NCBI GenBank assembly: GCA_024509875.1
Contig: JAMPIV010012225.1
Span: 434,001 to 498,000, forward strand
Direction of reading: 5' to 3'
DNA from: Oreohelix idahoensis
Taxonomy: Eukaryota; Mollusca; Gastropoda; Stylommatophora; Oreohelicidae
Length of the DNA: 64,000 nucleotides
In this document: positions 14,608-26,986 of the stretch, in pieces
Position numbering within the stretch: position 1 is the first letter of the stretch
How the letters are laid out: each line of letters opens with the position of its first letter
Program-made: the position numbers and the translations under genes
Notes under the pieces: model-generated
Told to the model about the DNA's origin: nothing
What the model saw: only the letters and a program-made list of their open reading frames with translations
Database searches by the model: none

Positions 14608-15169
14608 TTACAAGTCTTCCAATTATAGGAAACAAATTTATATCAGCTGTGCTGTTAATCACTTATAGTAAATGTATCAGCTGTGCTGTTAATTAAGTAT
14701 ATAACATTTATCAGCTATGCTGTTATTATTGTCTCTTTCTACGCTAAATCACTTTCTCGTCACTGACACTAATTTTTGCTCACAATGCTGACAGAAATGG
14801 TACTAATGTGTACTCATCTCTTAGAAGTTCTTGGTTTGGTTGACACAAAACCAGCTGAAGATCGTACCTTTAGCCCACCCAAGACTGAGGGGGACTAAAG
14901 ATGTAAATTCTGTGCAATCTCTATGCTCCTGCGGAGTTCCAGGCAGCTGGACTGACGACCCACGATCTCAGTTTTTATGACACGAATAAAACCTGTAACA
15001 AGGAAAAATAGGGGCTAATTTCTGTCCTCAAGCCCACCTATTTCTATTGTATATGATATGAGCGTGTCTCAGTGTCTGCATGTAGGATGAATGACAACAT
15101 GGCTCAGTATGATTTAGCAATAGCGAGACAAGACAGGTGTCTACTTGCAAAACATTCTTTCTGATAAAC

Positions 15170-15310
15170 TAATACATGGATACATTCAATAATATAAATT
15201 CAATACATGAATACATTCAATAATATAAATTCAATACATGAATACATTCAATAATATAAATTCAATACATGAATACATTTAATACATGAATACATCCAAT
15301 AATATGTACA
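15170..15310. repeat. 31-bp tandem repeat in the LTR
   Basis: Units of the form AATACATGAATACATTCAAT plus AATATAAATTC, about four copies; the other LTR has about one unit fewer (25735-25830). Confidence 0.85.
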
Positions 15311-15439
15311 CCTAGGTGTGATACAACAATGTCGTTCCCCCTATAATATACCAGGCCCTCTCTGACAAGTGCTATACTAGCTGGTAACATATATCCTAAC
15401 AATATTGTTATGTTCTTATGATAGGAGTATATGAGACGA

Positions 15440-15815
15440 GGACTGTTTGGTGATATATCAGGTGGGAGTTATATGGAACAATAGATTGGTGTTAGGTGAG
15501 ACAATAGATTAAGTCCTAACAAGGACTATTTTGGTTATATTTCAGTTGGTTTTATCTGAGATAACACTGAAGTTATAGGAGACAATAGATTGAGTTATAG
15601 GAGACAATAGATTGAGTTATAGGAGACAATAGATTGAGTCCTAACAAGGACTGTTTTGGTTTATATTGCAGTTGGTCTGAGATAATAGATTGAAGTAATA
15701 GGAGACAATAGGTTGAGTCCTAACAAGGACTGTTTTGGTTATATTTCAGTTTGGAGTTATCTGAGACAATAGACTGAAGTTATAGGAGACAATAGATTGA
15801 AGTATGAGTCCTATT
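15440..15815. repeat. AGGAGACAATAGATTGA repeats in the LTR
   Basis: GAGACAATAGATTGAGTTAT units (about 22 bp) alternate with GAGTCCTAACAAGGACTGTT segments. The latter contain the short palindrome GTCCTAACAAGGAC. The right LTR has the same set at 26010-26335. Confidence 0.8.
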
Positions 15816-15920
15816 AGTCTTCGTCTATTCAATCATATTAGGAAATAAAATCATTATACCTAATTTCCCCAAGATACAATCAGTAAACTGATACGTTCAT
15901 AGTAAAACAATATATGTTAA

Positions 15921-16040
<120 letters not shown>

Positions 16041-16615
16041 GTGTATCTGCTGTAGGCCTATTTTCCTACCAGTTTATAGTAAATTTATATTTACCCTCCA
16101 AGATTTAAACAGGCCAGATTTTCACTCGACTTAGCGAAGCAGGCTGCAGGTCAATGCTCTCAGGCAAGCAATAAATCAGGTTGACAGCTCCTCTCACACA
16201 GTCGGTCGTCTCTGGCTTCGTGTTCGGTGATGCGTGCCTTTGCATAAAATCTCGCCCGATTATATAGGTAGGTGAATGCTTAAGCAAAGCTTTTGGTTGG
16301 TTCCTAGCGGAGCAAGCTGATTGGTTTCCTGCAGTTCCGTCTTTTGCTCGTACAGCCTAATTTTATTCAGTTTTCGTCCGCCATCTTGCATGAACAAGAT
16401 GGCCACGACCCACATCCGAAAAAAACAGGGCTTAAGTTTTTTTCCTGGCGTAACTTCTTGTAATTTATTCCGGCTCAGCAACTGTGCGTTGATTGGCTGG
16501 GCTCTCGACATAGGGATTTAACAAAGTAGTGTGTTTACATAACTCGTTCCACGACATAGCACCATCCTTTCCTAGCTGTGACCTGTCATAGCTGAAGTGT
16601 AAACACCTGCTGTAG

Positions 16616-17960
16616 TTAATCATTTTGCGTCTGTCCTTCCAGAGTAATAGGGTGTCGACTTAAAAAATCCGCTCCTACATTGTCTCTTCCCGGAATGTAA
16701 TTCACGGTAAAGGAATACGGCGCCAGAAGCAGACTCCACCTTAACAATCTTGAATTTAACTTTTTTAGATGCAGCCAAGAATGTTAAAGGCTGGTGATCG
16801 CTTTGGACAATGAAGTGTGTCCCATACAGGTAAGGTGAAAATTTGTCGATGGACCAAATAAGAGCCAAACATTCTTTCTCTGTGGTCGAGTAATTCAACT
16901 CAGCTGCATTCAGCTTCCTACTGGCGTAGGCGACTGGTAAAAGTTCCTCCGGCAGGGCTTTTGATTTCTGCAAGAGAGTTGCACCAATACCTATACTGCT
17001 AGCGTCCGTCCTTAATACAAATTCCTGTGTGATATCGGGTAGCGTAAGGATTGGTTTGCTGGTGAGTTTTGCTTTTAGCTCTGTGTAAGCTGTTTCACAA
17101 TCAGCATTCCATTGGATTTTGTCAGGCTGTCCTTTCTTCGTTAAGTTAGTTAATGGTGCACACAGAGAGTTAAAGTGGGGTATGTACTTCTGATAGAACC
17201 CACATAATGACACGAATGATCTCACATCTTTCTTCGTTTTAGGTCTGGGTGCCTTCTTTAACTTCTCTATATTCTTTGGGTCAGGAGACATATGACCTGT
17301 AGAAATAGTGTGACCTAGGAATTCCCACTCCTTACAACCGATATAGCACTTGGTTGGACGTGCAGTCAATCCAGTGGCTCTCAGTCTGTCAAACAACATC
17401 GAGAGCGCTACTATATGCTCTTCAAAGGTGTTTGTAGCAACAAGAATGTCATCCATAAAGTTAGTGATATGGGGATTTAGTAGAAGTTCCAACAATTTCC
17501 TCATCATTCTTGAAAAGATTCTGGGAGCATTTTTCAGCCCAAAGGGTAGTACATTAAACTCGTAGTGTCCGTCTGATGTACTAAATGCCAGCATTTTCCT
17601 TACTTCTGGTTTCACTGGTATTTGGTAGTATCCCTTGCTTAGATCTACCTTTGATAAATACCTAGCCTTACTCAGTGTAGAGAACAGCTGGTTGGTGTCA
17701 GGTAATGGGTCAACCTGAGATTCTGTGATCGCATTAAGCTTCCGGTAGTTAATACATAACCTGTGTTCACCACTCGGTTTCCTTAATAGCACCACACTTG
17801 AGCTATAGGGAGATTCAGACTTTGAAATAATTCTCTTTTAAGAGATAGTCAATCTCATCCTTGAGTGTTTGTGCTTGCTATTGTTCAGTCCATGTCCGCA
17901 GCAATGCTTCCAGTGGACTGTGTATGGGGACGGCAATACAACAACGTTGCCGGACCCACA
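16616..17960 (-). pseudogene. Gypsy RT-RNase H, frameshifted
   Basis: The main frame (17795-16620) has YRKLNAIT, VDLSKGYYQIPV (residues 50-61), LPFGLKNAP and the catalytic FMDD (residues 113-116). RNase H follows with TDAS at 263-266, the Glu of TTEKECL and the Asp of QSDHQPL. Past the QSDHQPLTFL segment the frame shifts near 16755. A second frame then gives the canonical NYIPGRDNVGADFLSRHP ending and stops at 16616. Upstream of 17795 coding continues in shifted frames (LKDEIDYLLKEN, SKSESPYSSS) with a nonsense codon near 17875. RNase H is the last domain before the LTR. No integrase follows it. At least two frameshifts and one stop make it non-functional. Confidence 0.9.
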
Positions 17961-17967
17961 CCTATTT

Positions 17968-20379
17968 CTATTGTAAGGGGCAGTATACCGAAGTGGGGCC
18001 TGTCTCCATCAACTGTTTGGTACAGCCCTGGTTCCTACCTCCTTTGGTTCGTATTTGTTTCTGCAGCTTTTTTAATACTGGTTGCTGACTAACCAAATTT
18101 TCCAAATGATCCAGGCCATGGTGTTCCGACAAATATCTAGTCGGGGTGGGATGTCTCTCGTCCCCTCTCTGTACAATACGGAGAGTTGCCATGGTTACTG
18201 GTGTAACAGTAGACTTGTTGTGATTTTGTTCTCTCTTTATCACTGCATCTACCTGTTGTTTTCTCTGGTGTATTTTCTTTGTCGGCCTACGTCCGCAACA
18301 ATGCTTCCCCAGGTCCTGTAACTGGTCTACGCTTCTGAATGAGGTTACCTGGTTACATTCTGAACAGGATTTCATATACCGACTTATGTCTTCAATTATT
18401 CCTGGCCAGTAATATCGCAATGCTATATTTTGACCAGTGGCCCCTTTTCCTCTGTGACCACTGCCTGATGTAGCATGCTCTTGCTCCATAATTTCCTCCC
18501 TATAGAATTTTGGCACTACCAGCTGTCCATGCCCTTTAGGTCCTTTTCCAGCTTGTCTGTAGAGTAGGCCATTTTCCATATAGTAGTCTCCTTTCTCTGG
18601 AGGGTTATGGGCCTTTGGCAATTTGCCAAAACAAGGCTTCAATGTGCTGTCTGCTGTTTGAGCCTTTTTCATCTTTGTACGATGAATGTTTATTGGATCT
18701 CCCTCCTCCTTTTTGGTGCTCGACCTGGTATGGTTTGCTGCCATGACAACAGGTTTTATTGGGTCACCCAAAAAGACATATTTACATCCTATTACCAGCG
18801 GGTATATAGGATAATCACTTACTGCTGCTCTTATCACTCCTTCCACATAGCGAGTTCTCACGTTGATCCTTGCTATGGGAAGTGTCATGGTGCCGGTTCC
18901 CTGCATTGCCCCTTGTATGTCCACTGTTTCTGTGGTAAGTTGGTCAGGGTGCACTAGGGTTGCACTCACGACTGAGTCGAATTCCAAACCTGAATCATAT
19001 AAGCACTGAATTTTAGTGCCATTACATGTCACTTTCTCACAGACAGGGGGATGATGGAGGTCATTCTGACTAACTGCCAGTTCCTTCCTTCCATTGTTCA
19101 CTGTTGTGAGACACGCAGCGTAATAAGGAGGGTTTTTCCTTCTGCAGTCTGAAGTATTGTGGTTACTCATTAGACAAGTTTTACACCACTTTCCTTCCAT
19201 CCGGTAAGGTGTCTTATCCGATCTTAGAGGGTTTTTGTCCTTTTGGTCAAATCTTTGTTTGTTCCTTGTGGTATGGTCCTTTTGTTCATATTTGGTATAG
19301 TTTTGTGATGATTTAAAGTTCTCACCCTGCTTCTTATTTCCTAATAATTCTGCCTGAGCTGCTTGATATCTCTCAGCAACAGTTACAATATCTTCCAATC
19401 TCTCTGCTCCTTGTTCCATGATAAACTTCCTCATTTCTTGAGGCATGGACTCTTTCACTTGCTCCATCATTATCATTTCTTTCAGATCCTGACACGTTCC
19501 TAAACTACTCCATTTATCCAAGTAAGTTTCCAATCTAGCAGAGAATTTGTGATAGTTTTCTCCTGGAAGAAGTTTAGCTGTTCGGAATTTCTTTCTATAT
19601 GATTCTGAGCTGTTTTCATATCTCACAAGTAGTGCCTGCTTCAGGATTTCGTAATCTTCCTGGTCATCTCTTGAGAGCTTCAAATACACATCGTAGGCCA
19701 CACCTCTCAATCCCTGAGATAGTTTAAGACTCCACTTTTCTTTCACTAAACCATAGGTAGTGGCAAGTCTTTCGTATCTATCCAGGTACGACTCAATGGC
19801 GTCTTCTTTCTCAACAAATGGGTCCAGATGAAAATTCATGGCCCCACTTGAGGTGCTCTGGATGGAGCTACTCTCAGAGTGAGGTGAGCTACCACCATTA
19901 TTGCCAGTATTTGCCTGAATTTCAAGCTCTTTTAATCTCAACTGATGGTCTCTCTCTGCTTGTAATTTCCTTTCCTCAGCTTCAATTTTCTTTGCCTCAT
20001 TTTCAGCCTCACATTTCTTGGCTTCAATTTCTAATCTTTTGGTTTCTCTCTCAGCTTCCAGTCTGTTGTCTTCTCTCTCAGCTTCCAGTCTTTTGTCTTC
20101 TCTTTCAGCTTCCAGTCTTTTGGCTTCTCTTTCAGCTTCCAGTCTTTTGGCTTCTCTTTCAGCTTCTGCTTGCAACCGCCTTTCTTCAGCCTCTAATTTC
20201 TTTGCTTCTCTATCAGCCTCTAATTTCTTTGCTTCAGTCTCTAATTGCAACTTTCTTTCTTCCCTATCCATGTGTTTGTCCACTTCTGTTGTGACATACT
20301 GAGTGAGAGCATCACCTGTCATATTTAATTCCTTACCCATCTGCATGATCGCAGTCCTGAACTTCACTAGATCAGCCAT
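17968..20379 (-). CDS. Gag-protease-integrase N-terminal zinc finger polyprotein
   Basis: 803 codons starting at ATG 20379. Residues ~32-155 are a long charged coiled coil of REAKRLEAE-type repeats. Residues ~185-345 are a Gypsy capsid, and its C-terminal part (~296-343; CQDLKEMIMMEQVKESMP, REQGAE-like MEQGAERLED) resembles a SCAN domain. A CX2CX4HX4C zinc knuckle has C399, C402, H407 and C412. LYDSG (460-464) is the expected place of the aspartic protease active site, with DSG for DTG/DSG. An integrase HHCC zinc finger follows with H635, H642, C672 and C675. The catalytic integrase core is absent; residues ~680-803 match nothing I know. The frame is intact, unlike the RT. Gag and protease before an integrase finger, with RT downstream, fits the Gmr1-like group. 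Confidence 0.88.
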   Translation of the reverse strand: MADLVKFRTAIMQMGKELNMTGDALTQYVTTEVDKHMDREERKLQLETEAKKLEADREAKKLEAEERRLQAEAEREAKRLEAEREAKRLEAEREDKRLEAEREDNRLEAERETKRLEIEAKKCEAENEAKKIEAEERKLQAERDHQLRLKELEIQANTGNNGGSSPHSESSSIQSTSSGAMNFHLDPFVEKEDAIESYLDRYERLATTYGLVKEKWSLKLSQGLRGVAYDVYLKLSRDDQEDYEILKQALLVRYENSSESYRKKFRTAKLLPGENYHKFSARLETYLDKWSSLGTCQDLKEMIMMEQVKESMPQEMRKFIMEQGAERLEDIVTVAERYQAAQAELLGNKKQGENFKSSQNYTKYEQKDHTTRNKQRFDQKDKNPLRSDKTPYRMEGKWCKTCLMSNHNTSDCRRKNPPYYAACLTTVNNGRKELAVSQNDLHHPPVCEKVTCNGTKIQCLYDSGLEFDSVVSATLVHPDQLTTETVDIQGAMQGTGTMTLPIARINVRTRYVEGVIRAAVSDYPIYPLVIGCKYVFLGDPIKPVVMAANHTRSSTKKEEGDPINIHRTKMKKAQTADSTLKPCFGKLPKAHNPPEKGDYYMENGLLYRQAGKGPKGHGQLVVPKFYREEIMEQEHATSGSGHRGKGATGQNIALRYYWPGIIEDISRYMKSCSECNQVTSFRSVDQLQDLGKHCCGRRPTKKIHQRKQQVDAVIKREQNHNKSTVTPVTMATLRIVQRGDERHPTPTRYLSEHHGLDHLENLVSQQPVLKKLQKQIRTKGGRNQGCTKQLMETGPTSVYCPLQ

Positions 20380-20666
20380 GGCGTTACTTAGAGAGGGTAT
20401 GTAAATTTACTATAACCAAATTATTGTAATTAAACTTAATTAATTAAATGAACAAATAATTTCCGTGCAACTTTGTGAGCATCAACTATTTACTGAGTAC
20501 TAAATGGTACTCCTCCTAAGAAAACAATAAAAAATTATATTATTGAATTTCTCAAAAAAATTTTTTCCTTATGTTATCTATGGGTGGCACAAGATAGAGT
20601 GTAGATAGATGAATAGACTAAGTATGGCTCAAGGTATATAGAAATATCCCAGGAACGAGCCCCGAG
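20380..20666 (-). other. 5' leader and primer-binding region of the Gmr1-like element
   Basis: Between the 5' LTR and gag. In element orientation the first bases after the LTR read CTCGGGGCTCGTTCCTGGGA. A primer-binding site would normally begin with TGG within a few bases of the LTR; none does here (the first TGG is 15 bases in). No other gene. Confidence 0.6.
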
Positions 20667-21053
20667 TGTGGCGTGAGGTTTTATTTGGCTCTAAGATCAG
20701 TATAGTACTGACAATTACAGAAATAGAATTTCTGCAGAAAATGGTGAAGTCCCAGTGTCTGAGAGAACTACTGGTATCACAAATTACTTACGGCTGTGAA
20801 TGATCTGATCTCGAAACAATAGTAGAGAGGAGACCGACATAAAGTGCCACCTCCGCTGTGTAACCAACTGTGATATTAAAAAAACAAGGAAACAGATTTC
20901 ACTTAACAATTTTAAAAAATTTGACAAGTCGTTCAAATACAATTTCCTTATTATTTATTTAGTATATACACTATCTACTCTTGTGCTGAAGGGCGAATGT
21001 TGAAAAAATGGAATGTAATGGATTTGTAAGTTTACATATGATTCACATATATA

Positions 21054-24000
21054 ATAATAATAGCCCCTTCAGTCATAACTGACTATGGGAATGCGCCCCT
21101 GAGGTGACAGCCCTCAGCTGCTTATTTTCCTGGTGCTCCTTTCGACGTTTTCTCCTCACCTCTGCTTCTTGTGTGAGCCTCTCTTCGCCCAATCTGAGGT
21201 GGCGCCGTAAATAGCATCGCCACTTAGTGCGATCGGCAGCTTCATCCTCCCATGTTGCTGGATCCATGTCCAGTGCCCTCATATCTCTCTTGCACACATC
21301 TTTGAACCTCAGCTGTGGTCGCCCAACTGTTCTCTTGCCATCTGCTAATTGTCCGTAGAAGATATCTTTTGGGATGCGACCATCATCCATGCGGCGAACA
21401 TGGCCAAGCCAGCGAAGTCTGCGCTGTCTAAGAAGCGTATACATACTTTGAAGGCCAGCACGTGACAACACCTCGACATTTGTCACTTTATCTTTCACGA
21501 GATGCCGAGGATGCGGCGTAGACACCGCAAATGGAAGGTATTGAGCCTTCTTTCTTGCTTAGCATAGGTCGTCCAGGTCTCGCTGCCATATAGGAGTGTG
21601 CTGGTGACGCAGGCATTATATACCGCAGCTTTGGTCTTCATTGTGAGTTTAGAGTTTCCCCAAACACGCGATGTGAGGCGGGCAAAGGTAGCTGCAGCTT
21701 TGCCAATGCGGCTGTCGATTTCTGGATCCAGTGAGAGTTTGTCATTGATGGTAGACCCTAGGTATGTGAAGTGGTGCACCACTGCCAATTCATAGTTATC
21801 GATAGTGATAACTGGTGCAGCACCCGCATCCTGACTCAGCACATTCGTTTTCTTTAGACTTATTGTGAGGCCAAAGTCCTTGCATGCTTTAGTGAAGCGA
21901 TTCATCAAGCTCTGAAGCTCCTGTTGGCTTTGAGTGACGACTGCAGCATCGTCAGCGAACAACAAGTCTCTTATAGTGACCCTTCTGATTTTTGTTTTTG
22001 CCTTCAGCCTTGAAAGATTAAACAGACGGCCATCTGACCTAGTGTGAAGGCATATTCCTTCAGTTGCACCTCTGAATGCATGTTTCAAGAGTAAGGCAAA
22101 GAAGATTCCGAAGAGGGTCGGAGCCAGAACACAGCCTTGTTTAACGCCACTTCGTATATCAAAGGGCTGTGACGTGCTTCCAGCATATTGGACTGTTCCC
22201 TTCATGCCGTCATGGAATGACTTTATCATTTCCAGCATTTTAGAAGGGCAGCATATTTTCAGGCGGATTTTAAAGAGTCCATCCCTACTAACCAGGTCGA
22301 ATGCTTTTGTGAGGTCTATAAAGGCCATATATAAAGGTCTTTTCTGCTCTCTTGATTTTTCCTGAAGCTGGCGGAGAGAGAAGATCATGTCTGTTGTTGA
22401 TCTGCCAGCTCGGAATCCACACTGTGACTCTGGATATATGCGCTCAGCTAACTTGTGTAGTCGCATTAAGATGACTTTGGCAAAAACCTTACCAACAATA
22501 CTAAGAAGAGAGATGCCTCTGTAGTTATTGCAATCACTTCTGTCTCCTTTATTTTTATACAGTATTACAATCTTGGCATCTCGCATGTCTTGAGGAATAG
22601 TTGTCTCTTCCCAGCACTGGCACAGCATCCTATGCAGGGGATGTAATAGCGTGCTCTTACAGCATTTGATTAAATCAGGAGGAATCCCATCACTGCCTGG
22701 TGCTTTGCCAGAGGCCAAGCTATCAATGGCCTTGCTGAGTTCCTCTAATGTTGGTTCGGCATCCAGCTCCTCCATAGTTGGCAGACTGTTGACATCATCA
22801 AGGGCTGCAGGCGTAACGGTATTGTCTCTAGCGTAAAGCTCAGAGTAGTGCTCGACCCACCTCTCCATCTGCTTACCCTTATCGGTTAGCTTCTCTCCGC
22901 TGATGGTTTTTAGCGGTGCCGTCTTACTTTTATGGGGGCCAAGTGCTTTCTTTATACCGTCATACATTTGTCTAATGTTGCCTGTTTGCGCTGCAATCTG
23001 GATGCTCTCACTGAGCTGGAGCCAGTAGTCATTTGCACAGCATCGAGCAGTTTGTTGAACTTTGCTTCTCATAGCCCTCAGGATCTGTAGGGTTCTGGCA
23101 CTCGGTGAACGTTTGTATTCATTCATAGCACTGCGCTTAGCTTCAATGACAGGTGCCATCACATCTGATGAAGCATCAAACCAGTCATTTGACTTTGCTG
23201 TTTTCTTACCAAAGGTGGCAAGTGCAGTACTTTGAATGGTGTTCCGTAGATGCTCCCAGTTCTCTGTAATAGTATCACCATGCTGAGGGCTACTGAGCAC
23301 TTTCTTGAAGGTCGCAGTGAATTGAGCGATCATGAAAGGGTCTGACATCTTGCTGGTATCAATGCGTGGTTTCCCTTCATGTCTGACACGATAGAGTTTT
23401 CTTGGTTGTGCTCTGATTTTGCAGCAAACCAAGGAGTGATCTGTATCACAGTCTGCACTATGGTACGAGCGCGTGGAGAGCACAGACCTGAGGAGTGGCC
23501 TTCTGACGAGAATCAGGTCAAGTTGGTGCCAGTGCTTGGATCGTGGGTGTCTCCATGACACCTTATGCTGGGGTTTTGTCTGAAAGTAGGGGTTGGTCAC
23601 GCAAAGGTCATGGTGGACGCACAACTCTAAGAGCCGTTGTCCATTTTCATTCATCTTGCCAATACCAAACCTGCCCAGACACGAAGGCCATGAAACATTA
23701 TCGGCACCCACTCTAGCGTTAAAGTCACCAAGGAGAACAAGCTGTTCTTGCCTAGGTATGCTTTTGATAATTGCTGTTAGATTCTCGTAGAACTCATCTT
23801 TAGCTTCTGAGGCAGAGTACAGAGTAGGAGCATACACACTGACAAGGGTGATGGGACCTGTGCTAGTTTGCAGGCGGAGCGTTAACAGGCGTTCTGATCC
23901 ATTCTCACCTGGTTCAACCATTTTAGTTAGCGATTTTTTGACCGCAAAACCAACTCCGTGTTCTCTAGCTTTATTAAGATCTTTCCCTTGCCAATAAAAT

Positions 24001-25025
24001 GTGTAGTCCTTCTCGCTCACCGTTCCAGAGCCCGCCAGGCGCGTTTCCTGAAGTGCAGCTATATCCACCTGAAGTCGTTTAAGCTCATCATTAATTATGG
24101 CTGTCTTCCTTACATCGTTTACATCCTGTAGGTTTTCGGATAGTCCAGTCAACATAGTCCGGACGTTCCAGCATCCCAATCTGAGAGTTTGCTTATTTCT
24201 ATTTTTTCGATAATTGCTTGGTGCAAAATTTTCTGTCCACAGTTCGGGTTTGACCCTAATCCCCATGCACCCAATGGGGAAAGCAGACAGTGGCGGGACA
24301 ACACCTTATTGACTGGGGGCTGCCCAGCTTGAAGCGGGCGGTAGCTGTCCAGTGAGATCCTAGAACCTCTCCCACTGTCGGAAGTAGCCCCTGGCGCCAT
24401 GCCCTACGCCAATTGGGCAAAATGCTTATAACCGGTAACTGCTACTTCCCGTGTTTTGCCGACACCTATAGGGTGAAGCTGGAGTGTCCTCTCCAGGGCG
24501 CGAGCTTGGGCACAGTTATATGGAGATCCAGCTGTTGCCCATGCAGCATGTTCCCCCTCTCCACACAGCCGGTAGATCCAAAGGAACGGCAGTAGCCGAT
24601 ACAGTTTGGTACCAGCCATGTCGCAGGAGTTGCCAGAATAATGTCGAATCGACATTAGACTGCCTTAGGGACTCCGACTCCGGATTTATCCTCAGGGTTT
24701 ACTCCCGAAGCCAATTCCATAAATGGATATTCCCGCAAGGCAGCGGTGGTTTGAATTCAGAGTTCCTTCTCTTAGATAAGCTACCAACCAAGGATCACGA
24801 CCCCTATCTGCCCGAAGCTGCTGGTTTTAAGGCGCCAGTCGCTCGCCTTTGCCCCTTCTCCCGTCAGTGGAAACAGTTCCGCCGGGCTCAAATTGAGCCA
24901 CACGTGAAGGCCGGGAGCTGGACTTGGTTGTCAGAGGCTGTTTGAGGCGCGTGCCATAGAAGTATTTTATCTGCAGTGAGAGCTTATCCTCACTACAACT
25001 CCCGGCAATAACAACCTTTGGAACC
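21054..25025 (-). mobile_element. Full-length LINE inserted in the LTR TA array
   Basis: TTCACATATATA occurs at 21042-21053 and 25026-25037 and looks like a 12-bp target duplication. The 5' end in element orientation is GGTTCCAAAGGTTGTTATTG; the 3' end is GGGGCTATTATTATTA, a short (ATT)n tail. The 5' region (25025-24267) holds open but unassigned sequence, and no separate first protein is evident. A fragment of the same family lies at 11213-12207. Confidence 0.88.
21073..24266 (-). pseudogene. LINE endonuclease/RT ORF with one 1-base deletion
   Basis: About 1065 codons from ATG 24266 to the stop at 21073. Endonuclease motifs are LGCWNVRTM, IAALQETRLAG, LVLLGDFNARVG and DTDHSLV. RT motifs are [46 protein letters not shown] and [10 protein letters not shown]. 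The C-terminal region has YLGSTI, LLYGSETW, RWLGHVRRMDDGRIP and GRPQLRFKDVCKRD. At about 21495 one base is missing compared with the copy at 11213-12207 (CGTGAAAG against CGTGGAAAG). This creates TGA and moves the last ~140 codons to another frame. Otherwise the ORF is clean, so the copy is young. Confidence 0.92.
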
Positions 25026-25030
25026 TTCAC

Positions 25031-25173
<143 letters not shown>

Positions 25174-26453
25174 TACAAGTCTTCCAATTATAGGAAACAA
25201 ATTTATATCAGCTGTGCTGTTAATCACTTATAGTAAATGTATCAGCTGTGCTGTTAATTAAGTATATAACATTTATCAGCTATGCTGTTATTATTGTCTC
25301 TTTCTACGCTAAATCACTTTCTCGTCACTGACACTAATTTTTGCTCACAATGCTGACAGAAATGGTACTAATGTGTACTCATCTCTTAGAAGTTCTTGGT
25401 TTGGTTGACACAAAACCGGCTGAAGATCGTTCCTTTAGCCCACCCAAGACTGAGGGGGACTAAAGATGTAGATTCTGTGCAATCTCTATGCTCCTGCGGA
25501 GTTCCAGGCAGCTGGACTGACGACCCACGATCTCTGTTTGTGTGACACGAATAAAACCTGTAACAAGGAAAAATAGGGGCTAATTTCTGTCCTCAAGCCC
25601 ACCTATTTCTATTGTATATGATATGAGCGTGTCTCAGTGTCTGCATGTAGGATGAATGACAACATGGCTCAGTATGATTTAGCAATAGCGAGACAAGACA
25701 GGTGTCTACTTGCAAAACATTCTTTCTGATAAACTAATACATGGATACATTCAATAATATAAATTCAATACATGAATACATTCAATAATATAAATTCAAT
25801 ACATGAATACATTCAATACATGAATACATCCAATAATATGTACACCTAGGTGTGATACAACAATGTCCTTCCCCCTATAATATACCAGGCCCTCTCTGAC
25901 AAGTGCTATACTAGCTGGTAACATATATCCTAACAATATTGTTATGTTCTTATGATAGGAATATATGAGACGAGGACTGTTTGGTGATATATCAGGTGGG
26001 AGTTATATGGAACAATAGATTGGAGTTAGATGAGACAATAGATTGAGTCCTAACAAGGACTGTTTTGGTTATATTTCAGTTGGTTTTATCTGAGATAACA
26101 CTGAAGTTATAGGAGACAATAGATTGAGTTATAGGAGACAATAGATTGAGTTATAGGAGACAATAGATTGAGTCCTAACAAGGACTGTTTTGGTTATATT
26201 GCAGTTGGTCTGAGATAATAGAATGAAGTAATAGGAGACAATAGGTTGAGTCCTAACAAGGACTGTTTTGGTTATATTTCAGTTTGGAGTTATCTGAGAC
26301 AATAGACTGAAGTTATAGGAGACAATAGATTGAAGTATGAGTCCTATTAGTCTTCGTCTATTCAATCATATTAGGAAATAAAATCATTATACCTAATTTC
26401 CCCAAGATACAATCAGTAAACTGATACGTTCATAGTAAAACAATATATGTTAA

Positions 26454-26468
26454 ATATATATATATATA
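26454..26468. repeat. Short (TA)n in 5' LTR
   Basis: Occupies the position of the 113-bp array at 15925-16037 in the other LTR. Confidence 0.85.
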
Positions 26469-26986
26469 CAGGTGTATCTGCTGTAGGCCTATTTTCCTAC
26501 CAGTTTATAGTAAATTTATATTTACCCTCCAAGATTTAAACAGGCCAGATTTTGACTCGACTTAGCGAAGCAGGCTGCAGGTCAATGCTCTCAGGCAAGC
26601 AATAAATCAGGTTGACAGCTCCTCTCACACAGTCGGTCGTTTCTGGCTTCGTGTTCGGTGATGCGTGCCTTTGCATAAAATCTTGCCCGATTATATAGGT
26701 AGGTGAATGCTTAAGCAAAGCTTTTGGTTGGTTCCTGACGGAGCAAGCTGATTGGTTTCCTGCAGTTTCGTCTTTTGCTCGTACAGCCTAATTTTATTCA
26801 GTTTTCGTCCGCCATCTTGCGTGAACAAGATGGCCACGACCCACATCCGAAAAAAACAGGGTTTAAGTTTTTTCCTGGCGTAACTTCTTGTAATTTATTC
26901 TGGCTCAGCAACTGTGCGTTGATTGGCTGGGCTTTCGACATAGGGATTTAAGAAAGTAGTGTGTTTACACAACTCGTTCCACGACA

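Noticed and set aside
15170..15815. CRISPR-like appearance of short repeats with spacers
   Set aside because: Eukaryotic LTR, irregular spacing, spacers are themselves repeated; no cas genes.
19818..20302. Plus-strand 158- and 94-codon frames
   Set aside because: Antisense of the gag coiled coil; composition follows the charged repeats on the other strand.
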